A stretch of DNA of 64,000 nucleotides from Rheinheimera oceanensis (GCF_018831085.1 NZ_JAGPNM010000003.1:124001-188000), one strand, 5' to 3'. Shown: positions 52,320-61,779, counted from the stretch's first letter. Notes: a model not told the origin generated them from the sequence alone. A program made the numbers and translations.

Positions 52320-53959
52320 TTAACATCCTTAACGGCGGTTGCCAGCGAGATCCCGCCGTAAGGATTAATATCAATGCCGCTGATGTCGCTGTTAAGTGCC
52401 TGAAAGCGTTGCGAGTGCGCAATGCTCAGTAACGGCATTTGCTCTGCAAGATATTGTTGTGCCGCTATATAATAACTGCGGCGTTGCTTTTGATCAGATG
52501 TCAGCAGCGCCTGGCTTATTAAGCGGTCAAAGTTAGTATCGCACCAGTTGGCTCTGTTAGTACCGGTTTGTGCAGCACTACAGCTTAAAAGCGGCCGGAA
52601 AAAATTGTCAGGGTCAGCATTATCGGCCGACCAGCCAATCAGCACTGAATCATGCTCGTTGTTACTGAGTTTACGGCGAAAACTGTTCCATTCGTAAGAT
52701 ACTATTGTGGCTCTGACACCAATTTGGGCAAGATCTGCCTGCATCATTTCGGCCATTTTCAGTGCATTGGGGTTATACAGGCGCTGCACTGGCATTGCCC
52801 AGATATCCATACTAAAGCCGTTGGCATAACCTGCTTCGGCTAATAATGCCTTAGCCTGAGTTTGATCAAAAGGTAGTTGTGGCAAGTCAGCATTATAAGC
52901 CCAGGATGTAGGCGGTAATACGGAGTTTGCTGCAGTGGCATAGCCAAAATACACGGCCTGTAAAATGGCTTCGCGGTTAATAGCCATTGCCAGTGCCAGC
53001 CGTACCTTGGCGTTGTCAAATGGCGGCTTAGTGGTGTTAAATGCCCAGAAACCAACATTCATGCTGGTGCTTTCCTGCACGTCCACATCGGGGCGCTGGC
53101 TGATAAGACCAAGTTCGGCCACACGGGGAAAGGCTACTATATCACATTCGTGGGTAAACAATTTAGCCATACGCCGGGCATTGTTCGGCACTATGTCAAA
53201 CACTAACTGCTCAGGTTTTGCCTGTTCGCGCCAGTAGCTCTTATGGCGGTAATATCGTATCAGTACATCTTTTTGGTACTCTTTAAAGCGAAAAGGCCCG
53301 GTACCAACCGGATGGCTGTCAATTCTGCCGGGCTGGCCCCGGGCAAGCACGGCTGCGCCGTATTCTGCAGATAAAATGGCGGCAAAATCAGTAGCCAGAT
53401 TAGATAAAAACGAACTGTCAGGCCGGGTTAATTCAAACCGTACGGTGTTATCACTGGTAGCTACAACACGTTCAACCAAATTGGCCCAGTCAACACTTTG
53501 AAAAAACGGATAATTACCGCCACCCTGATAATGAAAAGGATGGTTTTTATCCATAATACGGTTAAAGGTAAATATCACGTCGTCGCTGTTAAATGGCCTG
53601 CTGGGGGTAAAGTATTCGGTTTGATGAAATTGCACCTCAGGGCGCAGGGTAAACTCATACACAGTGCCACTGTCATTCACCTGCCAGTGGGTGGCCAGTA
53701 AGGGTTTAAGCTCACCGCTTTGCGGGTCAATATCCAGCAAGCGGTCATATAGCTGCTGGCTGATAGCATCAATGGTTGTGCCGGAGGTAACTAACTGCGG
53801 GTTAAACGCCTCTGGCGAGCCTTCAGAGCAGTACACTAAACCGCTGCGCACGGTTTCAGGCAGTTGCGGCTGGCAAGCGCTGACAACGGTTGCCACAAGC
53901 AGAGGCAAAAAACTGCGCCCGGGGGCTGACTGTATTATCTGGTTAAAGCTAACGTTCAT
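52316..53959 (-). CDS. sapA: SapA-type periplasmic peptide-binding protein
   Basis: A 547-residue solute-binding protein of the extracellular family 5. A signal segment with VSACQ near residue 29 suggests a lipoprotein. The body has LVYCSEGSPEAFNPQLVTSGTT and the Sap-type FNSDDVIFTFNRIMDKNHPFHY. In enterobacteria it captures antimicrobial peptides or putrescine-related substrates. It begins inside the pspF stop (ATGA), an unusual coupling to a stress regulator. Confidence 0.93.
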   Translation of the reverse strand: MNVSFNQIIQSAPGRSFLPLLVATVVSACQPQLPETVRSGLVYCSEGSPEAFNPQLVTSGTTIDAISQQLYDRLLDIDPQSGELKPLLATHWQVNDSGTVYEFTLRPEVQFHQTEYFTPSRPFNSDDVIFTFNRIMDKNHPFHYQGGGNYPFFQSVDWANLVERVVATSDNTVRFELTRPDSSFLSNLATDFAAILSAEYGAAVLARGQPGRIDSHPVGTGPFRFKEYQKDVLIRYYRHKSYWREQAKPEQLVFDIVPNNARRMAKLFTHECDIVAFPRVAELGLISQRPDVDVQESTSMNVGFWAFNTTKPPFDNAKVRLALAMAINREAILQAVYFGYATAANSVLPPTSWAYNADLPQLPFDQTQAKALLAEAGYANGFSMDIWAMPVQRLYNPNALKMAEMMQADLAQIGVRATIVSYEWNSFRRKLSNNEHDSVLIGWSADNADPDNFFRPLLSCSAAQTGTNRANWCDTNFDRLISQALLTSDQKQRRSYYIAAQQYLAEQMPLLSIAHSQRFQALNSDISGIDINPYGGISLATAVKDVK

Positions 53960-55044
53960 ACTTGCTGGCTTTCCAGTAACTGATATTTTTTCATATAGCC
54001 ACGTAGCTGATGATAGGTCAGATTCAACAGTTCAGCTGTTTTTTTCTGATTATACTGACTGGCGGCCAGCGCCTGCTTAATCAGGCTTACTTCAAAATCC
54101 TGCGACAGGGTTTTAAAATCCTGTACCTGGCTGAAATCGAACTGGTTAGGTCGTGTTACAACTGTGGCAGCTGCTGCAACAGGCAACATGTTTGTGCTTT
54201 CCTGCACCGGTGCAGCTTGTTGTGTCTGCAGGCGTGGCGCTTTGATGCGATGTTTTGGCCGGTAAGGCGATTCGAACGGGTCTAACTGAATATCATGTAC
54301 CGGCACATACGCATTATTGGTGCGGTATACACTGCGCTCTACTACATTTTTCAGTTCACGCACATTACCGGGCCAGTGGTAATCAAGCAGGGTACGTTTG
54401 GCTTTTTCACTAAAACCACTGAACAGCTCAAAGCCCAGTTCGCGGGCCATATTTATAGCAAAATGTTCGGCCAGTACCATAATATCTTCCTGGCGTTCAC
54501 GCATTGGCGGTAAGGTAATAACATCAAACGCCAGCCGGTCCAGTAAGTCGGCACGAAATTCGCCCTGCTCGGCTAATACCGGCAAATCTTCGTTGGTAGC
54601 ACAAATCAGTCTGACATCCGTTTTTATAGAGCGGCTGCCGCCTACGCGTTCAAATTCGCCATATTCAATTACCCTTAATAGCTTTTCCTGCACTAAACCC
54701 GGCGTATTTGCCAGCTCGTCCAGAAATAAGGTGCCGCCGTGAGCCCGCTCAAAACGTCCTTCATGGCGTTTACTGGCTCCGGTAAAGGCGCCTGCTTCGT
54801 GGCCGAATAGTTCACTTTCCAACAGGTTTTCATTCAGTGAGGCGCAGTTGAGCGTAAGGTATTGCTGATCCCAGCGCTGCGACAAAAAGTGCAGACGGGC
54901 AGCGATGAGTTCTTTACCGGTGCCACGTTCACCGATAATTAATACCGGCTTGTCTAACGGCGCTATTTGTGAGACCTGATCCAGCACATTAAGAAAACTG
55001 TTAGACTGGCCCACCAGATTATCTTGTTTGAATTTTATGCTCAT
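53956..55044 (-). CDS. pspF: Phage shock protein operon activator PspF
   Basis: A 362-residue sigma-54 activator lacking an N-terminal receiver, as usual for PspF. Walker A is GERGTGKELIAARLH, the sigma-54 contact motif is intact as GAFTGA near residue 87, and Walker B is GGTLFLDELAN. A C-terminal Fis-type helix-turn-helix follows (KKTAELLNLTYHQLRGYMKKY). It is divergent from pspA. It should be held inactive by PspA and released by membrane stress. Its stop overlaps sapA, so it heads a pspF-sapABCDF unit. Confidence 0.95.
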   Translation of the reverse strand: MSIKFKQDNLVGQSNSFLNVLDQVSQIAPLDKPVLIIGERGTGKELIAARLHFLSQRWDQQYLTLNCASLNENLLESELFGHEAGAFTGASKRHEGRFERAHGGTLFLDELANTPGLVQEKLLRVIEYGEFERVGGSRSIKTDVRLICATNEDLPVLAEQGEFRADLLDRLAFDVITLPPMRERQEDIMVLAEHFAINMARELGFELFSGFSEKAKRTLLDYHWPGNVRELKNVVERSVYRTNNAYVPVHDIQLDPFESPYRPKHRIKAPRLQTQQAAPVQESTNMLPVAAAATVVTRPNQFDFSQVQDFKTLSQDFEVSLIKQALAASQYNQKKTAELLNLTYHQLRGYMKKYQLLESQQV

Positions 55045-55168
55045 GGCGTGCTATTTGTTAGTTAAATTGGCTAATTAGTAGTGTATTTCATAATATCCGC
55101 CAGCAGAAGCTTTAATGCAAAATAAATAAAAATTGATACTAATCATTGAGTTAAAATAAATTGCAAAG

Positions 55169-55186
55169 TTGGCAAGGAAACTGAAT
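55169..55186 (+). promoter_or_regulatory. Sigma-54-type promoter of pspA
   Basis: TTGGCAAGGAAACTGAAT resembles the E. coli pspA promoter TTGGCACGCAAATTGTAT, with the -24 GG and -12 G correctly spaced. It lies 43 bp before the pspA start. The AT-rich 55045-55168 region upstream probably holds the PspF sites. Confidence 0.75.
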
Positions 55187-55228
55187 AGATTAGGTTGTAC
55201 TAAACCAGTCATTTAAGAGGTAAATATT

Positions 55229-55900
55229 ATGGGTATTTTTTCACGCTTCTCAGACATAGTGAACTCAAATATCAACGCACTGTTAGATAAAGCCGAAGAT
55301 CCGGAAAAAATGGTCCGGCTGATTATCCAGGAAATGGAAGACACCTTAGTAGAAGTACGTTCTTCTTCGGCTAAAACCATTGCCGAGAAAAAAGAGTTGC
55401 AGCGGGTGGTAAACCGTTTGCAGGAAGAAGTGGCCGACTGGCAGGCCAAGGCCGAGCTGGCACTTAGCAAAGAACGCGAAGACTTAGCGCGCTCTGCACT
55501 GATTGAACGGCAAAAAGCTGCGGATCAGGCCAATGCAGTGGCAGCAGATATTACCAATCTGGATGAGCATATCAGCAAGCTGCAGGATGAAGTTGCACAG
55601 TTGCAGGAGAAACTGGCAGATGCCAAAGCCCGGCAGAAATCGATGTTAATGCGCCAGAAAACAGTGGCATCACGGCTGGAAGTGAAAAAGACACTGGACA
55701 GCAACCGTATTAACGATGCGATGTATAAATTTGAGCGTTACGAGCAGAAAATTGATACGCTGGAAGCTCAGGTTGAAGCCTATGATTTAGGTAAGAAAAC
55801 CTTAAAGGATGAGTTTGCTGAACTGGCTGCTCAGGACAAAATTGACAATGAACTGGCGGCATTAAAGGCTAAAGTTAATCAGAAAGATAAAGACGCCTGA
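55229..55900 (+). CDS. pspA: Phage shock protein A
   Basis: A 223-residue peripheral membrane protein, mostly long coiled coil. It starts MGIFSRFSDIVNSNINALLDKAEDPEKMVRLI, the hallmark of PspA/IM30 proteins. It binds stressed inner membrane to limit proton leakage and inhibits PspF in the absence of stress. A ribosome site AAGAGG precedes the ATG. First gene of pspABC. Confidence 0.97.
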   Translation: MGIFSRFSDIVNSNINALLDKAEDPEKMVRLIIQEMEDTLVEVRSSSAKTIAEKKELQRVVNRLQEEVADWQAKAELALSKEREDLARSALIERQKAADQANAVAADITNLDEHISKLQDEVAQLQEKLADAKARQKSMLMRQKTVASRLEVKKTLDSNRINDAMYKFERYEQKIDTLEAQVEAYDLGKKTLKDEFAELAAQDKIDNELAALKAKVNQKDKDA

Positions 55901-55924
55901 GCAGCAGGCGTTTAGGAGTAACTC

Positions 55925-56161
55925 ATGGATTTTTCAGAAGTCATTGGTGTACCAATTATCCTGTTTATGATTTTTGTGGCACCGATCTGGGTCATCATGC
56001 ATTACCGTAGCAAGAACAAAATGGGGCAGGGGTTGTCAGATCAGGAACTGTTGCAGTTAAATGATCTGGCACACCGGGCAGAGAAGATGGCCGACCGCAT
56101 TAAAACGCTGGAAGCCATTTTAGATGCTGAAAGCCCGAAATGGAGGTCTTCACATGACTAA
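55925..56161 (+). CDS. pspB: Phage shock protein B
   Basis: A 78-residue protein with a single N-terminal membrane segment (IGVPIILFMIFVAPIWVIMHY) and a cytoplasmic coiled coil (LNDLAHRAEKMADRIKTLEAIL). It acts with PspC to sense envelope stress and bind PspA. It overlaps the pspC start by 8 bp. AGGAG lies upstream of the start. Confidence 0.95.
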   Translation: MDFSEVIGVPIILFMIFVAPIWVIMHYRSKNKMGQGLSDQELLQLNDLAHRAEKMADRIKTLEAILDAESPKWRSSHD

Positions 56162-56570
56162 GCTTAAGCGTGAACTGTTACGTGATGATACCAATGGCAA
56201 GATAGCTGGCGTATGTGCCGGTATCGCCGACTACTTTGGCTGGGAACTCTGGCTGGTGCGCATTATTACTGTATCAGCATTTTTTCTTGGTGCCGGTGGT
56301 TTGGTTTCAGTGTTGTATATTGCTGCCTGGGTGGTACTGGAAAAAAAGTCCAAGGCCGCCTTCAAAGCAACAACTACGGCTGATTTAAGCCCGGCAACAG
56401 AGAAGGTGGTAGAGGTAAAAACCCGGGTATGGCAGCGTGGCGAAGCACCAAAAGACGCGCTGCAGCATTTAACCAACCAGTTTAACGGGTTGGAACTACG
56501 TTTGCGTGATCTCGAACGCCACGTGACATCAGCTAAATTTCAGTTAAATCGCGAATTTAACAGCCTCTAG
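56154..56570 (+). CDS. pspC: Phage shock protein C
   Basis: A 138-residue membrane protein. The PspC domain reads KIAGVCAGIADYFGWELWLVRIITV followed by a membrane segment. The C-terminal part is charged and coiled. It is the main sensor/regulator with PspB. The start at 56154 has GGAGG at proper spacing and removes 10 residues from the longest frame. pspD and pspE are not present; ycjX follows directly. Confidence 0.93.
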   Translation: MTKLKRELLRDDTNGKIAGVCAGIADYFGWELWLVRIITVSAFFLGAGGLVSVLYIAAWVVLEKKSKAAFKATTTADLSPATEKVVEVKTRVWQRGEAPKDALQHLTNQFNGLELRLRDLERHVTSAKFQLNREFNSL

Positions 56571-56588
56571 GGTGGTAAGCCTTAGCTT

Positions 56589-57968
56589 ATGGATCTATTC
56601 AAGCAACTTCAGCATCAAAGGCGCGAGCTGACAAGCCGCGCTTTTGATCGTCATTTACGCCTGGGGGTCACCGGGCTTAGCGGTTCAGGTAAAACGGCAT
56701 TTATTACCTCATTGGTACACCAGCTAACGCAGGGCGATCAGCCGTTTAATTTGCCATTTTTTGATGTAGTACGCGAACAGCGTTATCTGGGCGGACGCCT
56801 GGCAAGCCAGATACTGGCTGTGCCGCGCTTTCCGCTGGAGCAAAACCTGCAGTATCTGCAGCAAGACCCGCCCGCATGGCCGCCATCAACCACGGGCTGG
56901 AGTCAGCTAAGCCTGCAACTGCGTTACAAAGCTGCATCTGGTTTGCGCTCTCATTTGCAGAGCCACAGCGAACTGGCGCTGGATGTTATAGATTATCCCG
57001 GTGAATGGTTGCTGGATTTACCGATGCTGGATATGAGTTATGCCCGGTGGTGTGAGTTTAGCTGGCAGCTATTTGCCAAAAGCCACCGCAGTACTGCGGC
57101 ACAACCGTTTAAACAACTACTGCAAAATACCAACTTGCAGGATGCCAGCGAATTACATCTGCAGCAGCTTACAGACAGCTACAAGCAGCTACTGGCACAG
57201 TTTCATCAAACGCCCGGCGCCTATTTAAACCAGCCCGGCCGTTTGCTGGTACCGGGTGTATTGGCTGGTGCGCCTATGTTGCAACTATTTCCGCTGTTAC
57301 CACAGCAGGCAGAGCAACCCTCTGCACTGGCAACCCAACTGGAGCAGCATTACGACAGCTATCGTAAACATGTGATCAAGCCGTTTTATCAGCAACATTT
57401 TTCTGCGCTTGATCGTCAGGTCATACTGGTAGATTGCCTGTCGGCTCTCAATGCCGGTTATGCTGCTATCACTGAGTTGCAGCAGGCCCTGCGGCTTATT
57501 TTGCAAAGCTTTAATTATGGGCCGTCCAGCCTGTTAAGCCGGTTGTTTAAACCTAAAATCAGCAAAGTACTATTTGCAGCCAGTAAAGCTGATCATGCTA
57601 CGCCAGAGCAACACAAAGCGCTTACTTTGCTGTTGCAACAGCTATTACAGCAACCGCTGAAAAACAGCCAGTATCAGGCTGCTACCACTGAGGCCATGGC
57701 AATAGCTGCAATACGCGCCAGTAACAGTGGCTTTGTGCAGGCAGATGGTTTGGCACAGCCCTGCATAACGGGTACCGGGCTGGATCAGCAGGTGCTGACG
57801 TATTTCCCTGGCGACGTTCCGGCCAGCGTGCCGTCTGAAGCGGTGTTTGAACAACATAGGTTTGCTTTTTTACCGCTACGGCCATTGCCGTGGAACGACT
57901 CTCAGGCTTTACCTCATATGCGGATGGACCACGTGTTGCAGTTTATCCTCGGAGACAAATTACGATGA
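56589..57968 (+). CDS. ycjX: YcjX family P-loop protein (DUF463)
   Basis: A 459-residue protein with Walker A GLSGSGKTAFITSLVHQL near residue 30 and the DUF463 segment ELALDVIDYPGEWLLDLPML, a G3-like DxxG. It is a putative nucleotide hydrolase often controlled by PspF, and is usually paired with ycjF as here. It is only 18 bp behind pspC, so it probably belongs to the psp transcript. The biochemical role is unknown. Confidence 0.92.
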   Translation: MDLFKQLQHQRRELTSRAFDRHLRLGVTGLSGSGKTAFITSLVHQLTQGDQPFNLPFFDVVREQRYLGGRLASQILAVPRFPLEQNLQYLQQDPPAWPPSTTGWSQLSLQLRYKAASGLRSHLQSHSELALDVIDYPGEWLLDLPMLDMSYARWCEFSWQLFAKSHRSTAAQPFKQLLQNTNLQDASELHLQQLTDSYKQLLAQFHQTPGAYLNQPGRLLVPGVLAGAPMLQLFPLLPQQAEQPSALATQLEQHYDSYRKHVIKPFYQQHFSALDRQVILVDCLSALNAGYAAITELQQALRLILQSFNYGPSSLLSRLFKPKISKVLFAASKADHATPEQHKALTLLLQQLLQQPLKNSQYQAATTEAMAIAAIRASNSGFVQADGLAQPCITGTGLDQQVLTYFPGDVPASVPSEAVFEQHRFAFLPLRPLPWNDSQALPHMRMDHVLQFILGDKLR

Positions 57969-58978
57969 GCGAATTAAAGCAGGCCCGTTATTTTAGCCAG
58001 CCGAAGCTGACACCGACAGCTGTTGAGTTAAAAAGTGCCAGTTATTACCACGATGATGACTTTGTTAGTACAGCAGTAACTGAGGCTGCCCTGCCGGTGA
58101 AAACTAACCTTTGGTGGTGGCGTTTATCTGCGGCAACCTTGCTGGTTATTGTTGTGCTGTCGGTATGGCAATGGGGGCTAATGTTGCAACAAAGCTGGCA
58201 GCAAAGTGTGTTGCAAGGCGGCCTGTTAAGCCTGGTTACTGTGGCAGTACTGGTGCTGCTGACCAGTCTCGTCTGGCGTGAAGTAAAGTTATGGCGCCGT
58301 TTAGCCCGTAACCGGCAGTGGCAGCAAAGTGCACAACGTATCCGCCATAGCGTACAGTTTGGCGAAGCACAAAAGTTGTGTCAGGCGGTGGCGGCCAGTT
58401 TGCCGGCAAATCCCGATATTAGCGCGGCAATAAGCCAGTGGCGGGCGGCAGTAAAAGATGAGCATAGCGACGAAGAACAACTGGCATTGTTTGAGCATTT
58501 TGTGTTAACCGTGCTGGATAAACAGGCGCAGCAAATTATCTACCGTGCAGCCACAGATACCAGCATGGCGGTGGCAATAAGCCCCTTTGCCCTGGCTGAC
58601 ATGATATTAGTGTTATGGCGCAGCAGCCGTTTAGTGCGCGAATTGGCACAGCTGTACGGCGGCGCTATCGGCCAGTTGCGCAGTATGCTGTTGTTAAAGC
58701 GGCTGTTTGCAGCGCTGCTGTGGGCCGGAGGTTCAGAGCTGGCGCTTGATATGGCATCCGACGTGATTGGCAGCGAGTTAACGGCCAAGTTATCGGCCCG
58801 GGCCGGGCAGGGCGTGATTGCCGGTTTACTGGTGGCACGCCTTGGTAATCTGGCGCAGCAACAGTTGCGGCCATTACCGGTAACGGCTACTGCCAAAGTC
58901 AGTATAAAATCACTCGGCCGTGCTTTATTACAACGTTTTAGCACTGCTGCGCAAACTAAAGCTGACAGCGCAGGATAA
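57965..58978 (+). CDS. ycjF: YcjF family membrane protein (DUF697)
   Basis: A 337-residue inner-membrane protein. Two hydrophobic segments lie near residues 60-115 (LWWWRLSAATLLVIVVLSVWQWGL and SLVTVAVLVLLTSLVW), and the DUF697 region (STAMAVAISPFALADMILVLWRSSRLVRELAQLYG-like) follows. It starts by ATGA overlap with ycjX and is likely its membrane partner. Function unknown. Confidence 0.92.
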   Translation: MSELKQARYFSQPKLTPTAVELKSASYYHDDDFVSTAVTEAALPVKTNLWWWRLSAATLLVIVVLSVWQWGLMLQQSWQQSVLQGGLLSLVTVAVLVLLTSLVWREVKLWRRLARNRQWQQSAQRIRHSVQFGEAQKLCQAVAASLPANPDISAAISQWRAAVKDEHSDEEQLALFEHFVLTVLDKQAQQIIYRAATDTSMAVAISPFALADMILVLWRSSRLVRELAQLYGGAIGQLRSMLLLKRLFAALLWAGGSELALDMASDVIGSELTAKLSARAGQGVIAGLLVARLGNLAQQQLRPLPVTATAKVSIKSLGRALLQRFSTAAQTKADSAG

Positions 58979-58992
58979 ACTGTGCTGATACC

Positions 58993-59020
58993 GCCAGACT
59001 GCAAGATGTCTGGCTTGCTT
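58993..59020 (+). terminator. Hairpin after ycjF
   Basis: GCCAGAC and GTCTGGC form a 7-bp stem followed by TTGCTT. This is a weak intrinsic terminator candidate for the psp-ycjXF transcript. Confidence 0.5.
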
Positions 59021-59081
59021 CCATTAATATTAGTTTCTGCTATTTGTTACAGCGACTTTAACTTTCAGCAGCAGTAACTTT

Positions 59082-60278
59082 ATGCATGACAATAATAAAA
59101 AAGCCGAAACCCTGTGTATTCACGCCGGTAAAGAAAAAAATCAACACGGTACTTTAGCCACGCCGTTATACCAAACCTCTACTTTTATTTTTGATAATGC
59201 TGAGCAGGGTGCCGCCCGCTTTGCCGGCGAGGCCGAAGGCTATATTTATACCCGGCTGGGTAACCCGACTACCCGCGAACTGGAACTAAAAATAGCAGCG
59301 CTGGAAGGCATGGCTGATGCGGCTGCAACGGCTACCGGTATGGGTGCTGTCGCGGCCAGTACTATGGCGTTTTTGCAGCAGGGTGATCATTTAATTGCCA
59401 GTAAAGCCATTTATGGCTGCAGTTTTGCACTGTTTAACCATATGTTTGCCCGTTACGGCATTGAAGTGAGCTTTGTTGATATGACAGACCACGCTGCGGT
59501 TGAACAGGCCGTTAAACCTAACACCAAAATGTTGTTTGCCGAAACGCCAATAAACCCAAATCTGGTGGTGTTGGATCTGGCCTTTCTCGGTGATTTCTGT
59601 CAGCGTCATCAGCTGATTTCGGTGATTGATAACACCTTTCTTACGCCTTTGCTGCAAAAGCCGGCCGATTACGGCATTGATATCGTGATCCACAGCGCTA
59701 CCAAATACCTGAACGGCCACGGCGATGTGGTAGCGGGGCTGATTGTATCGGATAGCGAAACTATTAAAACCATTAAACTGACCACGTTAAAAGATATGGG
59801 CGCCACCATTAGCCCGCATGATGCATGGCTGATTATCCGCGGTTTAAAAACGCTGTCAGTGCGGCTGGAGCGCCATTGCAGTAATGCGCAGAGAGTTGCG
59901 GAATATCTGCAGGCGCATCCAGCCGTAAGCGCAGTGTTTTACCCTGGTTTACCATCGCACCCGGGCTTTAAGTTTATTGGCAACCAGATGAAAGCCGCCG
60001 GTGGCGTGCTGGCGTTTGAGCTAAATGCCAGCCTGGATGACAGCCGCTATTTTATCAACCAGTGTCGTCTGCTTAGCCTGGCAGTAAGCCTGGGCGATGC
60101 CGAATCGCTTATTCAACATCCGGCGTCGATGACGCACAGCCCTTACACGGCAGAAGAGCGGCAGATGGCCGGTATCAGTGACGGTTTAATTCGTGTTTCT
60201 GTCGGGCTTGAACATGTTGATGACATCATCGCCGATCTGGCGCAGGCGCTGGATAAAATGCAGCAACGCCAGCGCTGA
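59082..60278 (+). CDS. megL: Methionine gamma-lyase (PLP-dependent)
   Basis: A 398-residue Cys/Met-metabolism PLP enzyme. PLP-binding Lys208 lies in HSATKYLNGHGD. The sequence SKAIYGCSFAL contains Cys113 at the place of the active-site Cys characteristic of methionine gamma-lyases rather than cystathionine enzymes. ETPINPNL and GDAESLIQHPASMTHSPY are also typical. It would split methionine to methanethiol, 2-oxobutyrate and ammonia. Cystathionine gamma-lyase activity cannot be excluded. A TyrR-box-like site lies just after it, upstream of phhA. Confidence 0.85.
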   Translation: MHDNNKKAETLCIHAGKEKNQHGTLATPLYQTSTFIFDNAEQGAARFAGEAEGYIYTRLGNPTTRELELKIAALEGMADAAATATGMGAVAASTMAFLQQGDHLIASKAIYGCSFALFNHMFARYGIEVSFVDMTDHAAVEQAVKPNTKMLFAETPINPNLVVLDLAFLGDFCQRHQLISVIDNTFLTPLLQKPADYGIDIVIHSATKYLNGHGDVVAGLIVSDSETIKTIKLTTLKDMGATISPHDAWLIIRGLKTLSVRLERHCSNAQRVAEYLQAHPAVSAVFYPGLPSHPGFKFIGNQMKAAGGVLAFELNASLDDSRYFINQCRLLSLAVSLGDAESLIQHPASMTHSPYTAEERQMAGISDGLIRVSVGLEHVDDIIADLAQALDKMQQRQR

Positions 60279-60291
60279 TGCTTAGTCAGGT

Positions 60292-60309
60292 TGTAAGCTA
60301 AACTTTACG
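60292..60309 (+). promoter_or_regulatory. TyrR-box-like site upstream of phhA
   Basis: TGTAAG-CTAAAC-TTTACG matches the TyrR consensus TGTAAA-N6-TTTACA in 10 of 12 positions, with symmetric mismatches. It lies ~155 bp before phhA. Confidence 0.65.
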
Positions 60310-60328
60310 CCACGCCGGCCAACTTTAG

Positions 60329-60354
60329 GCGGCAACGAGATTAACTCTTGCCGC
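60329..60354 (+). terminator. Hairpin in the megL-phhA spacer
   Basis: GCGGCAA and TTGCCGC enclose GAG/CTC, giving a 10-bp stem with one bulged base. No T-run follows. It may end the megL transcript or shape the phhA leader. Confidence 0.45.
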
Positions 60355-60463
60355 ACTATCGCTTAGTATCCGCACTAACTAATTATCTGCCCGTATAGCA
60401 ATAATAATTTAACTGCAGATAAGCGGGACACTCCCGTATAACAGAATATTCAACAGGTTGTTT

Positions 60464-61264
60464 ATGAGTAAGTCGAGTAAATATGTGTCCCGTCAGTCTG
60501 ACGAGCATGGCTTTATTGCCTGGACAGATGAAGAAAATCAAATCTGGCATGAACTGATCACCCGCCAGCTAAGTGTGATTAATGGCAAAGCCTGTGATGA
60601 ATACATGGCAGGGCTGGATAAACTACAGTTGCCAACCGATCGCATTCCGCAACTGGAAGAAGTCAGTAAAGTATTGCGTGCCACTACCGGCTGGGAATGT
60701 GCTGAAGTTCCGGCGTTAATCAGCTTCGATAAATTTTTTGAGCTGTTGGCCAATAAGCGTTTTCCGGTGGCCACCTTTATCCGTAGCCGCGAAGAGTTTG
60801 ATTATCTGCAGGAACCGGATGTGTTCCATGAGATTTTCGGCCACTGCGCTATGCTGACCAACCCGGCTTTTGCCGAGTTCACCCATACCTACGGTAAACT
60901 CGGGCTGGCGGCCAGTAAGCAAGACCGTGTCTACCTGGCCCGCTTATACTGGTTTACCATTGAATTTGGTTTGTTAAGCACGCCAGATGGTTTGCGGATA
61001 TATGGCGGCGGTATTTTATCGTCGCCGGGTGAAACCACCTACGCACTTGAATCTGCTGTGCCTGAGCGTAAACCCTTTGATGCGGTAGATGTATTACGTA
61101 CACCGTACCGCATCGATATTATGCAGCCGGTGTACTTTATGATTGAGCGTATTGACCAGCTGTTTGATATAGCCCATCTGGATATGATGGCGCTGGTTGA
61201 GCAAGCCAAAGCACTGGGGCTGCATGCGCCAAAATTTCCGCCAAAAGAAAAACAAGCAAGTTAG
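60464..61264 (+). CDS. phhA: Phenylalanine 4-hydroxylase
   Basis: A 266-residue non-haem iron enzyme that converts phenylalanine to tyrosine with tetrahydropterin and O2. The iron ligands are His122 and His127 in VFHEIFGHC and Glu167 in FTIEFGL. The typical SRYVPHPDFE-type N-terminus is shorter here. ATG 60464 follows CAGG; a TTG at 60458 is possible but less likely. It forms a two-gene unit with phhB, 9 bp downstream. Confidence 0.96.
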   Translation: MSKSSKYVSRQSDEHGFIAWTDEENQIWHELITRQLSVINGKACDEYMAGLDKLQLPTDRIPQLEEVSKVLRATTGWECAEVPALISFDKFFELLANKRFPVATFIRSREEFDYLQEPDVFHEIFGHCAMLTNPAFAEFTHTYGKLGLAASKQDRVYLARLYWFTIEFGLLSTPDGLRIYGGGILSSPGETTYALESAVPERKPFDAVDVLRTPYRIDIMQPVYFMIERIDQLFDIAHLDMMALVEQAKALGLHAPKFPPKEKQAS

Positions 61265-61273
61265 GATTACAGA

Positions 61274-61615
61274 ATGTCTGAATTAAAAGCAATGCAATGT
61301 GAAGCCTGTCGTGCAGATGCGCCCAAAGTGTCTGACGCCGAGCTGCCTGAGTTAATGCGGCAGATCCCCGACTGGACGCCGGTAGTGCGTGACGGTATTT
61401 TGCAACTGGAGCGTGAGTTTAAGTTTAAAAACTTTAAGCTGGCCTGGGCGTTTCACAATAAAGTAGCTGAACTGGCAGAAACTGAAGGCCATCATCCTGC
61501 GCTGTTGCTGGAGTGGGGCAAGCTGACGGTAACCTGGTGGTCGCATTCTATTAAAGGCCTGCACAAAAATGACTTTATCTGTGCTGCCAAAACGGATACC
61601 TTGCTGTCTGCTTAA
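61274..61615 (+). CDS. phhB: Pterin-4a-carbinolamine dehydratase
   Basis: A 113-residue protein that regenerates the pterin cofactor used by PhhA. The motif [33 protein letters not shown] contains the catalytic histidines. An extra N-terminal [11 protein letters not shown] segment is common in proteobacterial members. Translated right after phhA. Confidence 0.96.
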   Translation: MSELKAMQCEACRADAPKVSDAELPELMRQIPDWTPVVRDGILQLEREFKFKNFKLAWAFHNKVAELAETEGHHPALLLEWGKLTVTWWSHSIKGLHKNDFICAAKTDTLLSA

Positions 61616-61689
61616 TAAGATATTTATTCTTTCAGTGGCGGGTGGTGTTATACCACCGCTCGTCTCAGTTACCCGCTAAATAGCGCATT

Positions 61690-61707
61690 TGTTCACATTT
61701 CTTTACA
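61690..61707 (+). promoter_or_regulatory. TyrR-box-like site upstream of tyrR
   Basis: TGTTCA-CATTTC-TTTACA matches the TyrR consensus in 10 of 12 positions and lies 73 bp before the tyrR start, suggesting autoregulation. Confidence 0.6.
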
Positions 61708-61779
61708 AAACTACTGGTCTAGGCTCATCGTTTTACCGTATTATGCTGGTAATTACTTGGTCTTGGGGCACTTTGCGGT

